Shown: positions 34,216 to 49,757 of the stretch, one piece after another
How the letters are laid out: each line of letters begins with the position of its first letter
Numbering within the stretch: position 1 is the first letter of the stretch
The notes under the pieces: generated by a model
Seen by the model: the letters and a program-made list of their open reading frames with translations, nothing else
Told to the model about the DNA's origin: nothing
Database searches by the model: none
Source of the DNA: Arthrobacter sulfonylureivorans
Lineage (GTDB): Bacteria; Actinomycetota; Actinomycetes; Actinomycetales; Micrococcaceae
Direction: 5' to 3'
Length of the DNA: 64,000 nucleotides
Assembly (NCBI GenBank): GCA_004000035.1
Contig: RJAE01000001.1
Span: 1-64,000 of the forward strand
Program-made: the position numbers and the translations under genes

Positions 34216-34838
34216 CGCAGCGAAACCGGGTCACCTATCTGGTGGCGTCCTGGTGCCTGTCCTACCCGGACCAGGAACTGATGGGCCGGATCCCGCTGAT
34301 CCGCCGGGCGCTCGCCGAGTTTCCCGGACTGGACCGTCCTTTCAACGACGTGCTGCAGGAGCTCACCACAGTCCCACTGGAGGAGTCCCAAGCCCGCTAC
34401 GTGCAGGAATTCGATCTCAGCCGCCGGCATGCACTTCACCTGTCCTACTGGACCGACGGCGACACGCGGCGCCGCGGCGAGGTCCTGGCCGGTTTCAAGC
34501 AGGTGTACCGGGACAGCGGCATGCTGGTGGACCTGCACGGCGAACTGCCCGACTACCTGCCGATGGTGCTTGAGTTCGCTGCCACCGTGGATCTGGACGC
34601 CGGCCGCAAGGTGCTGACCGACTACCGGGCCAGCCTGGAAATGCTGCGGCTGGCCTTGCTGGAGGACAACCTTCCGCAGGCCGCCGTGTTGCAGTCCGTC
34701 TGCGACTCACTGCCGGGCAAATCGCCCACGGACCGTCAGGAGATCATGAAAATGGCCGGCTACGGACCGCCCACCGAGAGCGTGGGACTGGACCCCTACG
34801 ACCCACGGCTGCTCCCGCTCGCAGGAGGACAACAATGA
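34212..34838 (+). CDS. narJ: Nitrate reductase assembly chaperone NarJ
   Basis: A 208-residue TorD/NarJ-family chaperone that inserts the molybdenum cofactor into NarG before membrane attachment and is not part of the final enzyme. Visible family features are VASWCLSYPDQELMGRIPLIRRAL, YVQEFDLSRRHALHLSYWTDGDTRRRGEVL and ELPDYLPMVLEFAA. Its ATG overlaps the narH stop (ATGA) and its end overlaps narI the same way, which keeps expression in step. Confidence 0.95.
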   Translation: MTQRNRVTYLVASWCLSYPDQELMGRIPLIRRALAEFPGLDRPFNDVLQELTTVPLEESQARYVQEFDLSRRHALHLSYWTDGDTRRRGEVLAGFKQVYRDSGMLVDLHGELPDYLPMVLEFAATVDLDAGRKVLTDYRASLEMLRLALLEDNLPQAAVLQSVCDSLPGKSPTDRQEIMKMAGYGPPTESVGLDPYDPRLLPLAGGQQ

Positions 34839-35587
34839 CCGACATCGTGCTCTGGGGCGTGCTGCCCTATGTCATGGTCGCCATTTTGGTGGGCGGCAGC
34901 GTCTGGCGCTACAAGTACGACCAGTTCGGCTGGACCACGCGGTCCTCCCAGTTGTACGAGTCCAAGCTGCTGCGGATCGCTTCGCCGGTGTTCCACTTCG
35001 GTATCCTGGCCGTCATCGCCGGCCACTTCTTCGGATTGGTCATCCCGAAGAGCTGGACCGAAGCCGTCGGCATGAGCCAGGACTTCTACCACTTCAACGC
35101 GCTGTTCGTCGGCGGCATAGCCGGCATCTGCACCCTGGGCGGAATTATCCTGCTGATCGTCCGACGCCGGACCACCGGTCCGGTCTTCATGGCCACTACC
35201 AAGAACGACAAGACGATGTACGTGGTGCTGGTTGCCGCGATCGTGTTCGGCCTCTGGACCACACTGGCCAGTGTGTTCCTGGGCGGACACGGGCATAACT
35301 ACCGTGAGACGGTTTCTCCGTGGTTCCGCTCGCTGTTTATCTTCCAGCCGGACATAGGGTCCATGGCAGCTGCCCCGTTCTCCTTCCACCTGCACACGCT
35401 GGTGGGCATGCTGTTGTTTGCCCTCTGGCCTTTCACGCGGCTGGTGCACGCCTTCACGGCCCCCTTCCACTATCTGTTCCGGCCGTACATCGTCTACCGC
35501 AGCCGCGACGTCCGCACCGCTCCCGGCGCCCGCGGCCGCCAGCCGGGATGGCAGCCGGTGGGGACCCGGGACAGGGACCGGCGGTAA
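34835..35587 (+). CDS. narI: Respiratory nitrate reductase gamma subunit (cytochrome b)
   Basis: A 250-residue membrane anchor with five hydrophobic spans that takes electrons from menaquinol through two b-type hemes. Histidines stand in HFGILAVIAGHFFG (second span) and FHLHTLVGMLLFALWPFTRLVHAF (last span), the positions of the heme ligands in E. coli NarI. The C-terminal 40 residues are basic and Gly/Arg-rich. ATGA overlap with narJ. Confidence 0.96.
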   Translation: MTDIVLWGVLPYVMVAILVGGSVWRYKYDQFGWTTRSSQLYESKLLRIASPVFHFGILAVIAGHFFGLVIPKSWTEAVGMSQDFYHFNALFVGGIAGICTLGGIILLIVRRRTTGPVFMATTKNDKTMYVVLVAAIVFGLWTTLASVFLGGHGHNYRETVSPWFRSLFIFQPDIGSMAAAPFSFHLHTLVGMLLFALWPFTRLVHAFTAPFHYLFRPYIVYRSRDVRTAPGARGRQPGWQPVGTRDRDRR

Positions 35588-35635
35588 TCCCGGCACGTTC
35601 GCGACGGCACCGGCAGGCACTACGGAAGGGACAAC

Positions 35636-36853
35636 GTGGAGACAGAGAACAAGGGCGCAACCAAGAACCTGGTGCTGGCCACGGCGGCTTCGGTGACGGC
35701 TTTCTGGGCGTGGACCATCATCGCGCCGCTGAGCACGGCCTATACCCAACAGATGGACCTGTCCACGTCGCAGACATCAATCGTGGTGGCCATGCCGGTC
35801 TTTGTCGGATCACTGGGCAGGATCGTCGTCGGGTCCCTCACCGACCGCTTCGGCGGCAGGATCATGTTCACCGCGGTGCTGATCTGCACGGTTCCGTCCG
35901 TGCTTCTGGTGGCCCTGGCCGGTTCCTTGCAGTCCTATGGGCTTCTGGTATTTTTTGCCTTCTTCCTCGGGGTGGCCGGCACGGTGTTTGCTGTCGGCAT
36001 CCCGTTCGTGAGCCCGTGGTATCCGAAGTCGCGCCGCGGTTTCGCCACCGGCGTTTTCGGCGCCGGCATGGGCGGCACCGCACTGTCCGCTTTCCTCACG
36101 CCGCGGCTGGTGTCTTGGATTGGCTATTTCCCCACCCATCTGTTGGTGGCCGCCCTGCTGGTTGCGGTGGCAGCCGTCATCTGGTTCACCATGGAGGAAG
36201 CTCCCAGCTGGGAAGCCAACCGAAACCCGGTAGTCCCCAAGTTGAAGGCTGCGGCCAAATTGCGGATCACCTGGGAAATGTGCTTCCTTTACGCCATAGT
36301 GTTCGGCGGATTCGTCTCCTTCAGCAACTACCTGCCCACCTACCTGAAGGATGTATACGAAATGGATCCCACCGGGGCCGGCACCCGTACCGCCGGTTTC
36401 GCCCTGGCAGCAGTGCTGCTCAGGCCGGTTGGGGGCATCCTTGCGGACAAGATCGGCCCCAAGCCGGTGGTGCTCTTCTCGCTGGGCGCCGTAGTCATCC
36501 TCGCCTTTGTGGTCAACATGAGGCCGGGGGCTGAAATCCCCGCCGGACTGACCTTCCTGGGTATGGCTGCGGCACTCGGCTTGGGTACCGGCGGTGTGTT
36601 CGCCTGGGTGGGGATCAGTGCGCCGCCCGAGCGGGTCGGGTCGGTGACCGGAATCGTCAGTGCGGCGGGTGGGCTTGGCGGCTATTTCCCGCCGCTGGTC
36701 ATGGGCGCTACCTACAATGCCGAAGACAAGAGCTATGCCATCGGACTCCTGCTGTTGGCTGCCACGGCGCTGGTCGCCTTCGCCTACACCACCACGTTCA
36801 TGAAGGGCCGCCGCAAGCCCGCGGAGGAAACCGCCGGGTCAGGAACCGGCTAA
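35636..36853 (+). CDS. narK: Nitrate/nitrite transporter, NarK family
   Basis: A 405-residue MFS transporter with 12 membrane spans. It shows the MFS loop motif GRIVVGSLTDRFGGR after span 2, and the repeated glycine-rich nitrate-site helices GFATGVFGAGMGGTALSAFLTPR and GIVSAAGGLGGYFPPL. It would exchange nitrate and nitrite for the NarGHI enzyme. GTG start at 35636 with GGAAGGG upstream; 48 bases after narI, so most likely in the same transcript. The neighbouring gap holds tandem repeats. Confidence 0.92.
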   Translation: METENKGATKNLVLATAASVTAFWAWTIIAPLSTAYTQQMDLSTSQTSIVVAMPVFVGSLGRIVVGSLTDRFGGRIMFTAVLICTVPSVLLVALAGSLQSYGLLVFFAFFLGVAGTVFAVGIPFVSPWYPKSRRGFATGVFGAGMGGTALSAFLTPRLVSWIGYFPTHLLVAALLVAVAAVIWFTMEEAPSWEANRNPVVPKLKAAAKLRITWEMCFLYAIVFGGFVSFSNYLPTYLKDVYEMDPTGAGTRTAGFALAAVLLRPVGGILADKIGPKPVVLFSLGAVVILAFVVNMRPGAEIPAGLTFLGMAAALGLGTGGVFAWVGISAPPERVGSVTGIVSAAGGLGGYFPPLVMGATYNAEDKSYAIGLLLLAATALVAFAYTTTFMKGRRKPAEETAGSGTG

Positions 36854-36881
36854 AACCTCGGCGAACGGAGGGAGCGGACTC

Positions 36882-36989
36882 CCCGCCCGGGAGGGCCCTT
36901 TCGCCCGGAACGGTGGCTCCGTCTGGAGCGGTTTCTCCGCCCGGAACGCTCTTTTCGCCTGAAACGGTCGCCTCGCCCGGAACGGAATC
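36882..36989. repeat. About 18-bp degenerate tandem repeats between narK and the FadR gene
   Basis: About five to six copies of a unit near CTCGCCCGGAACGGTTCC, starting around 36882, 36900, 36917, 36935, 36954 and 36972. Copies differ at several positions. The repeats read as an Arg-rich peptide on the minus strand, but no supporting start or ribosome binding site is present. Confidence 0.7.
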
Positions 36990-37114
36990 CGGCCCTCTGT
37001 GACGTCAAAATGCCCCTGTGGCGCGCGGTCGTAATGCTACCCCTCAGTAACCTCAGCGCGCGGTTAAGATCATTGCGCACCGGCATCCGCGCCGGGAGTG
37101 ACAGGAGCGGGCGC

Positions 37115-37873
37115 ATGGAACACAGGACACTGGTGGACGTAGTGGCGGAGAAGTTGCTGGAGGACATTGTCGCCGGCCGGTTGGCTCCTGGAGACGCACT
37201 GCCGGCCGAAGCCGATATCGCCGCCGAATATCAGGTCAGCCGGCTCACCGTCCGGGAAGCCCTCACGATGCTGCGGACAATCAATGTGATCAGCGTGCAG
37301 CGGGGCCGCGGCACCTTCATCACCCCGCCGGACCAGTGGACCTCCGTCGAGGCGATCGTCCGGGCAGCCGCGCACAGCACCGGCAATTCCATTGCGTCCA
37401 GGCAATTGCTGGAGGTGCGGCGCTTGGTCGAGTCCGGTGCCGCGGCGCTGGCCGCGGCGCGCCGCACTGACACGGACCTGGAGCTTCTGCGCGGGGAACT
37501 CGATTCGATGGCGGCAGCCGACGCGGCGGGCGATGCGGATGCCTTCGTCGAAGCCGACCGCTTGTTCCACACAATGATCCTCAAAATGTCCGGCAACACG
37601 CTCTTCGCTGCCGTCTTCGTGCCGATGGGCCGGGTGCTGGCCGACGCACGGCGCGAGGCCTTTGTCGTATCGACTGTGCGCGCCCGCACGCTGGCCATGC
37701 ACCGCAAGGTGCTCGCCGCCGTCGAAAGCGGAGACCAGCAAGGGGCCCGCCAGGCCATGGAGGACCATGTGGGCCAGATCCAGGATGACCTCGACGGCGG
37801 TGCGGCCGGCCAACCGGAAACATCCGCCGGGGGACAGCAGGCCGCCGAAGGGCAGCAGACCGCCGTCGTGTGA
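37115..37873 (+). CDS. FadR-type GntR transcription regulator
   Basis: A 252-residue regulator: N-terminal winged helix (LVDVVAEKLLEDIVAGRLAPGDALPAEADIAAEYQVSRLTVREALTMLR, QRGRGTFI) and a C-terminal FCD effector domain with conserved Asp/His positions (EADRLFHTMILKMSGN, HRKVLAAVESGD, AMEDHVGQIQDDL), which bind a metal and a carboxylic acid in this family. A Gly/Gln-rich tail follows. Start at 37115 with ACAGGAGCGG upstream. It lies after narK and before rplJ; its target is unknown and a role in nar control cannot be excluded. Confidence 0.9.
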   Translation: MEHRTLVDVVAEKLLEDIVAGRLAPGDALPAEADIAAEYQVSRLTVREALTMLRTINVISVQRGRGTFITPPDQWTSVEAIVRAAAHSTGNSIASRQLLEVRRLVESGAAALAAARRTDTDLELLRGELDSMAAADAAGDADAFVEADRLFHTMILKMSGNTLFAAVFVPMGRVLADARREAFVVSTVRARTLAMHRKVLAAVESGDQQGARQAMEDHVGQIQDDLDGGAAGQPETSAGGQQAAEGQQTAVV

Positions 37874-37980
37874 ACGCTCGCCAGGGACGCGGAGCAGAAC
37901 GTGCAGCAGGCCATCCTGCCGGCCGTTGAAACGGCGGCGTGCCGCGCCGATTTGGAGTCCGGCTGCAGCGTCCCGTACCC

Positions 37981-38182
37981 TTGAAGAACCAAAGACCGTC
38001 GGTCGTTGAAATCCTCCACGTTTTCAACCGAAAGTCCCGTGCTCGGGACGGCCTGCGCAGGTGAACGAAGCATTGCCCCGCAACCGGACTGCCGGTGAGG
38101 GACCGAAGCCCCGTGCATCTGCATGGGGCGTTTTTTATGCACGCGACCCGAACCACCGGCACTATTCCCCGGAAGGAGGGTT
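37981..38182 (+). ncRNA. L10-type ribosomal protein leader
   Basis: The 309-base gap before rplJ folds into a series of hairpins: GTTGAAA/TTTCAAC (38005-38028), GTCCCG/CGGGAC (38034-38049), a GC-rich structured core around 38056-38107, then a terminator (38108-38136). The order of structured core, intrinsic terminator, then rplJ ribosome binding site is that of L10 leaders, where excess L10-L12 complex promotes termination. Homology to the RNA family was not tested; 37874-37980 upstream holds no gene I can support. Confidence 0.65.
38108..38136 (+). terminator. Attenuator upstream of rplJ
   Basis: A stem GCCCCGTGC/GCATGGGGC with loop ATCT (9-bp arms with one mismatch) followed by GTTTTTT. 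It lies before the rplJ start, so it must be read through for expression, the hallmark of attenuation. Confidence 0.85.
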
Positions 38183-38767
38183 ATGGCAACGCCAAACAAG
38201 GTGGCAGCCGTTGAAGAAATCACCACCGATTTCAAGGAATCCAGCGCTGCAGTCCTAACCGAATACCGCGGGCTTACCGTTGCACAGCTCAAGGAGCTGC
38301 GTGTTTCTCTGGGCCAGGACACCAAGTTCTCGGTCGTAAAGAACACCCTGACTGGCATTGCAGCCAAGGAAGCCGGCATCGACGCGTTCGAAGGCCAGCT
38401 TGCCGGACCCACTGCTATTGCCTTCATCAAGGGTGACGCCGTTGCAGCCGCCAAGTCCCTGACGGATTTCGCAAAGTCCAACCCGCAGCTCGTCATCAAG
38501 ACCGGTTTCTTCGAGGGCAAGGCCCTGGACGCATCCGCTGTTGCTGCACTGGCCGCTCTCGAATCCCGCGAGCACCAGCTGGCCCGCGTCGCCGGAGTCC
38601 TCAAGGCTCCGATGTCCGCACTGGCCCGCACCCTCGATGCGCTGCGCATCAAGCAGGAGGAGAACGGTGGCGCCGCTGCCGAAGCTCCGGCAGAAGCAGC
38701 CGAAGCCGAAGCTCCCGCTGCCGAAGCAACCGAGGCCCCGGCCGAGGCTGCTGCCGAAGAGCAGTAA
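38183..38767 (+). CDS. rplJ: 50S ribosomal protein L10
   Basis: 194 residues. The N-terminal rRNA-binding domain (VAAVEEITTDFKESSAAVLTEYRGLTVAQLKELR ... KNTLTGIAAKEAGIDAF) and the L12-dimer-binding helix are present; the C-terminal 25 residues are a Glu/Ala/Pro tail common in actinobacteria. It anchors the L12 stalk. The ATG at 38183 follows GGAAGGAGG. rplL follows after 69 bases in the same transcript. Confidence 0.98.
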   Translation: MATPNKVAAVEEITTDFKESSAAVLTEYRGLTVAQLKELRVSLGQDTKFSVVKNTLTGIAAKEAGIDAFEGQLAGPTAIAFIKGDAVAAAKSLTDFAKSNPQLVIKTGFFEGKALDASAVAALAALESREHQLARVAGVLKAPMSALARTLDALRIKQEENGGAAAEAPAEAAEAEAPAAEATEAPAEAAAEEQ

Positions 38768-38836
38768 GACTCTTCACCAACCCAACTCTTGGTGCGGACA
38801 CACCAGCCGCATCACTTATCAGGAAGGACGCCAACC

Positions 38837-39217
38837 ATGGCGAAGCTCACCAACGAAGAGCTCATTGAAGCTTTCAAGGAACTGACCATCATCGAGCTCT
38901 CCGAGTTCGTCAAGCTGTTCGAGGAGACCTTCGAGGTCACCGCTGCTGCTGTTGCTGTTGCAGGCCCCGCCGGTGGCGGCGCTGGCGAAGCCGCTGCTGA
39001 AGAGCAGACCGAATTCGACGTCGTTCTCGAAGCTGCAGGCGAGAAGAAGATCGCAGTGATCAAGGAAGTCCGCGGCCTAACCTCCCTGGGCCTCAAGGAA
39101 GCCAAGGACCTGGTTGACAGCGCTCCGAAGGCCGTCCTCGAAGGCGCCACCAAGGAAGCTGCCGAGAAGGCCAAGGAAGTTCTCGAGGCTGCCGGCGCTA
39201 CCGTCACCCTCAAGTAA
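38837..39217 (+). CDS. rplL: 50S ribosomal protein L7/L12
   Basis: 126 residues: N-terminal dimerisation domain ([33 protein letters not shown]), Ala/Gly-rich hinge ([21 protein letters not shown]) and the C-terminal domain that recruits translational GTPases ([39 protein letters not shown]). Start at the ATG at 38837 with AGGAAGG upstream. A strong terminator follows. Confidence 0.98.
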   Translation: MAKLTNEELIEAFKELTIIELSEFVKLFEETFEVTAAAVAVAGPAGGGAGEAAAEEQTEFDVVLEAAGEKKIAVIKEVRGLTSLGLKEAKDLVDSAPKAVLEGATKEAAEKAKEVLEAAGATVTLK

Positions 39218-39234
39218 GCTTCTTCAGCTTCTTC

Positions 39235-39269
39235 AAAGCCCCGCTGCCCTCACTGGGCGGCGGGGCTTT
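39235..39269 (+). terminator. Terminator after rplL
   Basis: A 15-bp stem (one wobble pair) with arms 39235-39249 and 39255-39269 and loop TCACT, followed by GTGTTTT. It closes the rplJL operon. Confidence 0.93.
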
Positions 39270-39344
39270 GTGTTTTAAGGAAAGGACGACGGCGGTGCCG
39301 TGGTCAGCGTAGTTCCTCACCGACGGCGGTGACTGCGAGATGTT

Positions 39345-39842
39345 TCAGGCCGGGTCGGAGATATCCGCGACGGTGGCGCCAAGCGCCAAGGTGAGCGCAT
39401 CGGCGTCGACAAAGGCAGAGTAGCCGTGCTCGCCGGCGCCCAGTGAAATCCGCCGGCCCCGGATTGACTGGTCGGCGAACACGGGCCAAACCGTGCTGCT
39501 GCCCAGCGGGGTGATGGTGCCGCGCCGGTAGCCTGTTGCCTCGAAGGCAACGTCGGCGTGCGGCAACGAGAGCTTGTTGACGCCCAGCAGCGACCGGAGC
39601 TTGGGCCAGGAGATCTGCCGGTCCCCGGGGATCAGGGCGAACAAGAAAGAGCCGTCCTTGTGCTTGACCACCAGGGTCTTGACGATGTCGGCTTCGGCGA
39701 TGCCCAGCAGCTCCGCCGCCTCGGCCAGGCTCCGGGCGCCGGAGCGCTCGGCCACTTCCACCGGAAGCGAGTGCTCTTCGGCGCCGGCCAGAAAACGTTG
39801 CAGGCCGGCAGGCAGAACAGGGGCACCGGATTCATTGCTCAT
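39345..39842 (-). CDS. YbaK/ProX-type aminoacyl-tRNA deacylase
   Basis: A 165-residue protein of the YbaK/EbsC family, which hydrolyses mischarged tRNA such as Cys-tRNA(Pro). Conserved features include VKTLVVKHKDGSFLFALIPGDRQISWPKLRSLLG (with the catalytic-site Lys), GYRRGTITPLG and the phosphate-site GAGEHGYSAFVDADAL. Start at the ATG at 39842; a longer frame to 40022 would overlap the thiolase gene. It is on the minus strand after the thiolase gene, 88 bases apart, and convergent to rplL. Confidence 0.9.
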   Translation of the reverse strand: MSNESGAPVLPAGLQRFLAGAEEHSLPVEVAERSGARSLAEAAELLGIAEADIVKTLVVKHKDGSFLFALIPGDRQISWPKLRSLLGVNKLSLPHADVAFEATGYRRGTITPLGSSTVWPVFADQSIRGRRISLGAGEHGYSAFVDADALTLALGATVADISDPA

Positions 39843-39930
39843 GTCCGGTTCAAGTCCCGGCGCGCGGCCGGTATTCCCTCCCCGCCCGGCCGGCATTGCC
39901 CCCGACCGCCCGAAAAAGCGGCCCGCGTTC

Positions 39931-41133
39931 CTAGTCGCGGTACAGAAGCAGCGCCTCGCCCTGGCCGCCGCCGCCGCACAGGGAGACTGCAGCCTTGCCG
40001 GTCCCGCGCCGGCGCAGCTCAAGGGCGGCCGTCAGTGCCAGCCGGGCACCGGAAGCGCCGATCGGATGGCCCAGGGCGATGGCGCCGCCGTGGATGTTGC
40101 ACTTCTCCAGCGGGTAGTCCAGGTCCTGAAGCGACTGCACGGCCACGGCGCCGAAGGCTTCGTTGATTTCGATGAAGTCCAACTCTGTGGTGCTCCAGCC
40201 GGCCCGCTGGAGGGCCTGCGAGATGGCGTTGGAGGGCTGGGACTGCAACGAGGTGTCCGGTCCGGCAACCTGACCGGACCGGCCGACGACGGCCAGCCAG
40301 TCCAGCCCGTTGTCCTCGGCGAAACCCCGGCTAGCCACCACAACGGCAGCGGCGCCATCGGAAAGCGGGGACGAGTTCCCGGCCGTGATGGTGCCGTCCT
40401 TGGCAAAAGCGGGGCGCAACGGCGCCAGGCTTTCCACCGTGGTCTGCGGACGGACGCCCTCGTCGCGGTCCACCACCAGGTCGGCGCCCTTGCGCTGCGG
40501 CACTTTGACCGCGACGATCTCGTCGTCGAAGACGCCGCTCTCCGCTGCGGCCGCGGCCCGCTGGTGGGACGCAGCAGCCACTTCGTCCTGCGCTTCGCGG
40601 CCGATGCCCAGCTCGCTGTTGCGCCGCTCCGTGGAGACACCCATGGACTCGTGATCGAAGGCATCGGTGAGGCCGTCGTGAGCGGTGGCATCGAGGGCGG
40701 TCATGCTGCCGTACGTCCAGCCCTGGCGGGAACCCGGGAGCAGATGCGGACCGTTGGTCATCGACTCCTGCCCGCCGGCCACCACCACGTGCGCCTCGCC
40801 GGAGCGGATCAGCCGGGCGGCGTCGCTAATAGCCGCGAGCCCGGAGAGGCACACCTTGTTGATCGTCACGGTGGGAACGTTCCAGCCCAATCCAGCGGCG
40901 ATGGAAGCCTGGCGGGCAGGGTTCTGGCCGGCTCCGGCCTGGATGACGTGCCCCATGATGACCGCGTCCACCTGTTCCGCGGCGACGCCGCCGCGCTCCA
41001 GCGCGGCAGCGATGGCCTTGCCCCCGAGCTCGACGGCGGTGAACGCCGCGAGTTGGCCGTTCAGCCGCCCGTTGGGCGTGCGCGCGCCGGCCAGGATGAC
41101 GACGTCGTCGCGACTGCTGGTGTTCTGGGCCAT
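39931..41133 (-). CDS. Acetyl-CoA acetyltransferase (thiolase)
   Basis: A 400-residue thiolase that condenses or cleaves acyl-CoA. Active-site residues are the nucleophilic Cys in VTINKVCLSGLAA, His in ALGHPIGASGAR and the second Cys in SLCGGGGQGEALL. INEAFGAVAVQ and GQESMTNGPHLLPG are typical of biosynthetic-type acetoacetyl-CoA thiolases. The ATG at 41133 was chosen to start MAQNTSSRDDVVILAGARTPNG. A palindrome with 5-bp arms lies about 75 bases upstream and may be an operator. It is divergent from rpoB. Confidence 0.94.
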   Translation of the reverse strand: MAQNTSSRDDVVILAGARTPNGRLNGQLAAFTAVELGGKAIAAALERGGVAAEQVDAVIMGHVIQAGAGQNPARQASIAAGLGWNVPTVTINKVCLSGLAAISDAARLIRSGEAHVVVAGGQESMTNGPHLLPGSRQGWTYGSMTALDATAHDGLTDAFDHESMGVSTERRNSELGIGREAQDEVAAASHQRAAAAAESGVFDDEIVAVKVPQRKGADLVVDRDEGVRPQTTVESLAPLRPAFAKDGTITAGNSSPLSDGAAAVVVASRGFAEDNGLDWLAVVGRSGQVAGPDTSLQSQPSNAISQALQRAGWSTTELDFIEINEAFGAVAVQSLQDLDYPLEKCNIHGGAIALGHPIGASGARLALTAALELRRRGTGKAAVSLCGGGGQGEALLLYRD

Positions 41134-41205
41134 GGTGTACCTGACTCTTTCTGCGCCGCCGGCCGGGGCATGAAACTGCGGCCGGCGGCTGCTGCGATGA
41201 GTATG

Positions 41206-41220
41206 ATCTGCTTCACAGAT
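41206..41220. promoter_or_regulatory. Palindrome upstream of the thiolase gene
   Basis: ATCTG-N5-CAGAT, with spacer TGAAG when read on the thiolase strand. It is a candidate operator for the thiolase gene. The same spacer and layout (N5 between 5-bp arms) occur before pcaF. Confidence 0.4.
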
Positions 41221-41670
41221 TACCCGTGCAGCGGAACTCGCCAGAAGCGCAGAGCCGGAAATGTTGGCAACGGGGTATATGCTGGTGGCGTTGTCCCGGG
41301 GAAGACAACCGCGAAGACGCCTTCGCACTGCGTTTGCACCGCGGTAAGCTGCGGTTTGCAGTACGCCCCGTGCGGCGTTTCGCATGACGCGTGCCGCTCC
41401 GATCCCGATGACGGGGGAGCGGGTAACTGGTCCTGCCCTCCATGCTGGACAATCCGCGACGCGGTCCCGTACACTTAGTATTTGCGTCTTCCCTCAAAAC
41501 CTTTGGCCTTCATATAGCGGTGGGCTTCGCCACGCCCTATCTGTATTTAACTGCAGATCGTGCGGCGGGCAAGGATCATATAGCGGATCCAGGTTGTGTC
41601 CGGACCTCACCAGGGGTGCCGGCAGTGCGGAAGCGCAGGACAAGCCTGAAGGTCTGTGGAAGGATCCCTC
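41221..41670 (+). promoter_or_regulatory. Long rpoB leader region
   Basis: About 450 bases without a supported gene before rpoB. A possible promoter is CTGGAC (41445-41450) and TACACT (41470-41475) with a 19-bp spacer, followed by a leader of about 190 bases. The lower-GC stretch 41500-41600 contains AT-rich runs unusual for the window (CATATAGCGG occurs twice: near 41513 and 41578). I see no clear attenuator. The reading frame over 41384-41968 lacks recognisable protein sequence. Confidence 0.4.
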
Positions 41671-45189
<3,519 letters not shown>

Positions 45190-45301
45190 CCGGGCCGGCC
45201 GGCCAAAGGCGCCCTGCGCACTTCGGCCGGCCAGCCGCTCATCCTCTTTCCGTAACCCGACAGACTTTCAGATTTAGAGAACAAGAGAGAACAGGGACCA
45301 T

Positions 45302-49192
<3,891 letters not shown>

Positions 49193-49195
49193 CGA

Positions 49196-49305
49196 GTAGG
49201 GCGCCCCCGCCAAGGTGCAGGCCGAGGGCCCCGCAGCGAGCTTGCGAGCTGTGGGCAGGCCTGGACCGGCGACTTCGTCGCCACGGCGGGGCCCACGCGC
49301 CCTAC
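49196..49305 (+). terminator. Long imperfect inverted repeat directly after rpoC
   Basis: GTAGGGCGC at 49196-49204 is matched by GCGCCCTAC at 49297-49305, enclosing CCCGCC/GGCGGG and an inner stem CCGCAGC/GCTGTGG. The element starts four bases after the rpoC stop. It may protect the 3' end or take part in termination together with the hairpin at 49341. Confidence 0.5.
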
Positions 49306-49340
49306 GCTTAGGGGCGCTCCGCGCCTGATCTGATGCACCG

Positions 49341-49383
49341 AACCGCCTCCTGCTCCCCGATACCGGGGCAGCGGGAGGCGGTT
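49341..49383 (+). terminator. Terminator after rpoC
   Basis: A long GC-rich hairpin: AACCGCCTCC...CCCCG (49341-49359) pairs with CGGGG...GGAGGCGGTT (49364-49383) with one mismatch and a one-base bulge; loop ATAC. CGGCGTTTAA follows. Confidence 0.88.
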
Positions 49384-49496
49384 CGGCGTTTAACGGCAGC
49401 CGGGTCGTGGGAATCGGATCGTATACCTTCCATTGGAGAAAAGTGGCCAATATATGGGTCCGCTTTCAGCCATTTCTCTCCACTGGATGGGGTGGC

Positions 49497-49700
49497 CCGG
49501 CGGCCCCGTACTCGCGGCAGGCCTGGACAATGCGGCAGCCCGGCAGGTCTGGACAAAGCGGCGGCCCGGCAGGTCTGGACAAAGCGGCGGCCCCGGCGGC
49601 CCCGCACTCGCGGGAGGCCTGGACAATGCGGGAGCCCGGAGGTGCGGCAGGCCTGGACAAAGCGGCAGCCCGGAGGGGCAGCGGGCTTGGACGCGTGCCA
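49497..49700. repeat. About 26-bp GC-rich tandem repeats between rpoC and the IclR gene
   Basis: CTGGACAA recurs at 49523, 49549, 49575, 49619 and 49653, the first three at exactly 26-base intervals; the unit is near GCAGGYCTGGACAAWGCGGC. A diverged sixth copy lies near 49686. The 565-base gap 49193-49757 holds these repeats and the two terminator hairpins; I see no gene in it, although the repeats keep several frames open on both strands. Confidence 0.8.
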
Positions 49701-49757
49701 CGTCGGCATGCCCGGCCGGCCTGCTTACCGTCCCTTCCGGCGTGAGAACCTAGGAAC

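Noticed and set aside
36850-37167. Arg-rich minus-strand frame over the 18-bp repeats
   Set aside because: Composition follows the repeat unit; no ribosome binding site, overlaps the FadR-type gene start.
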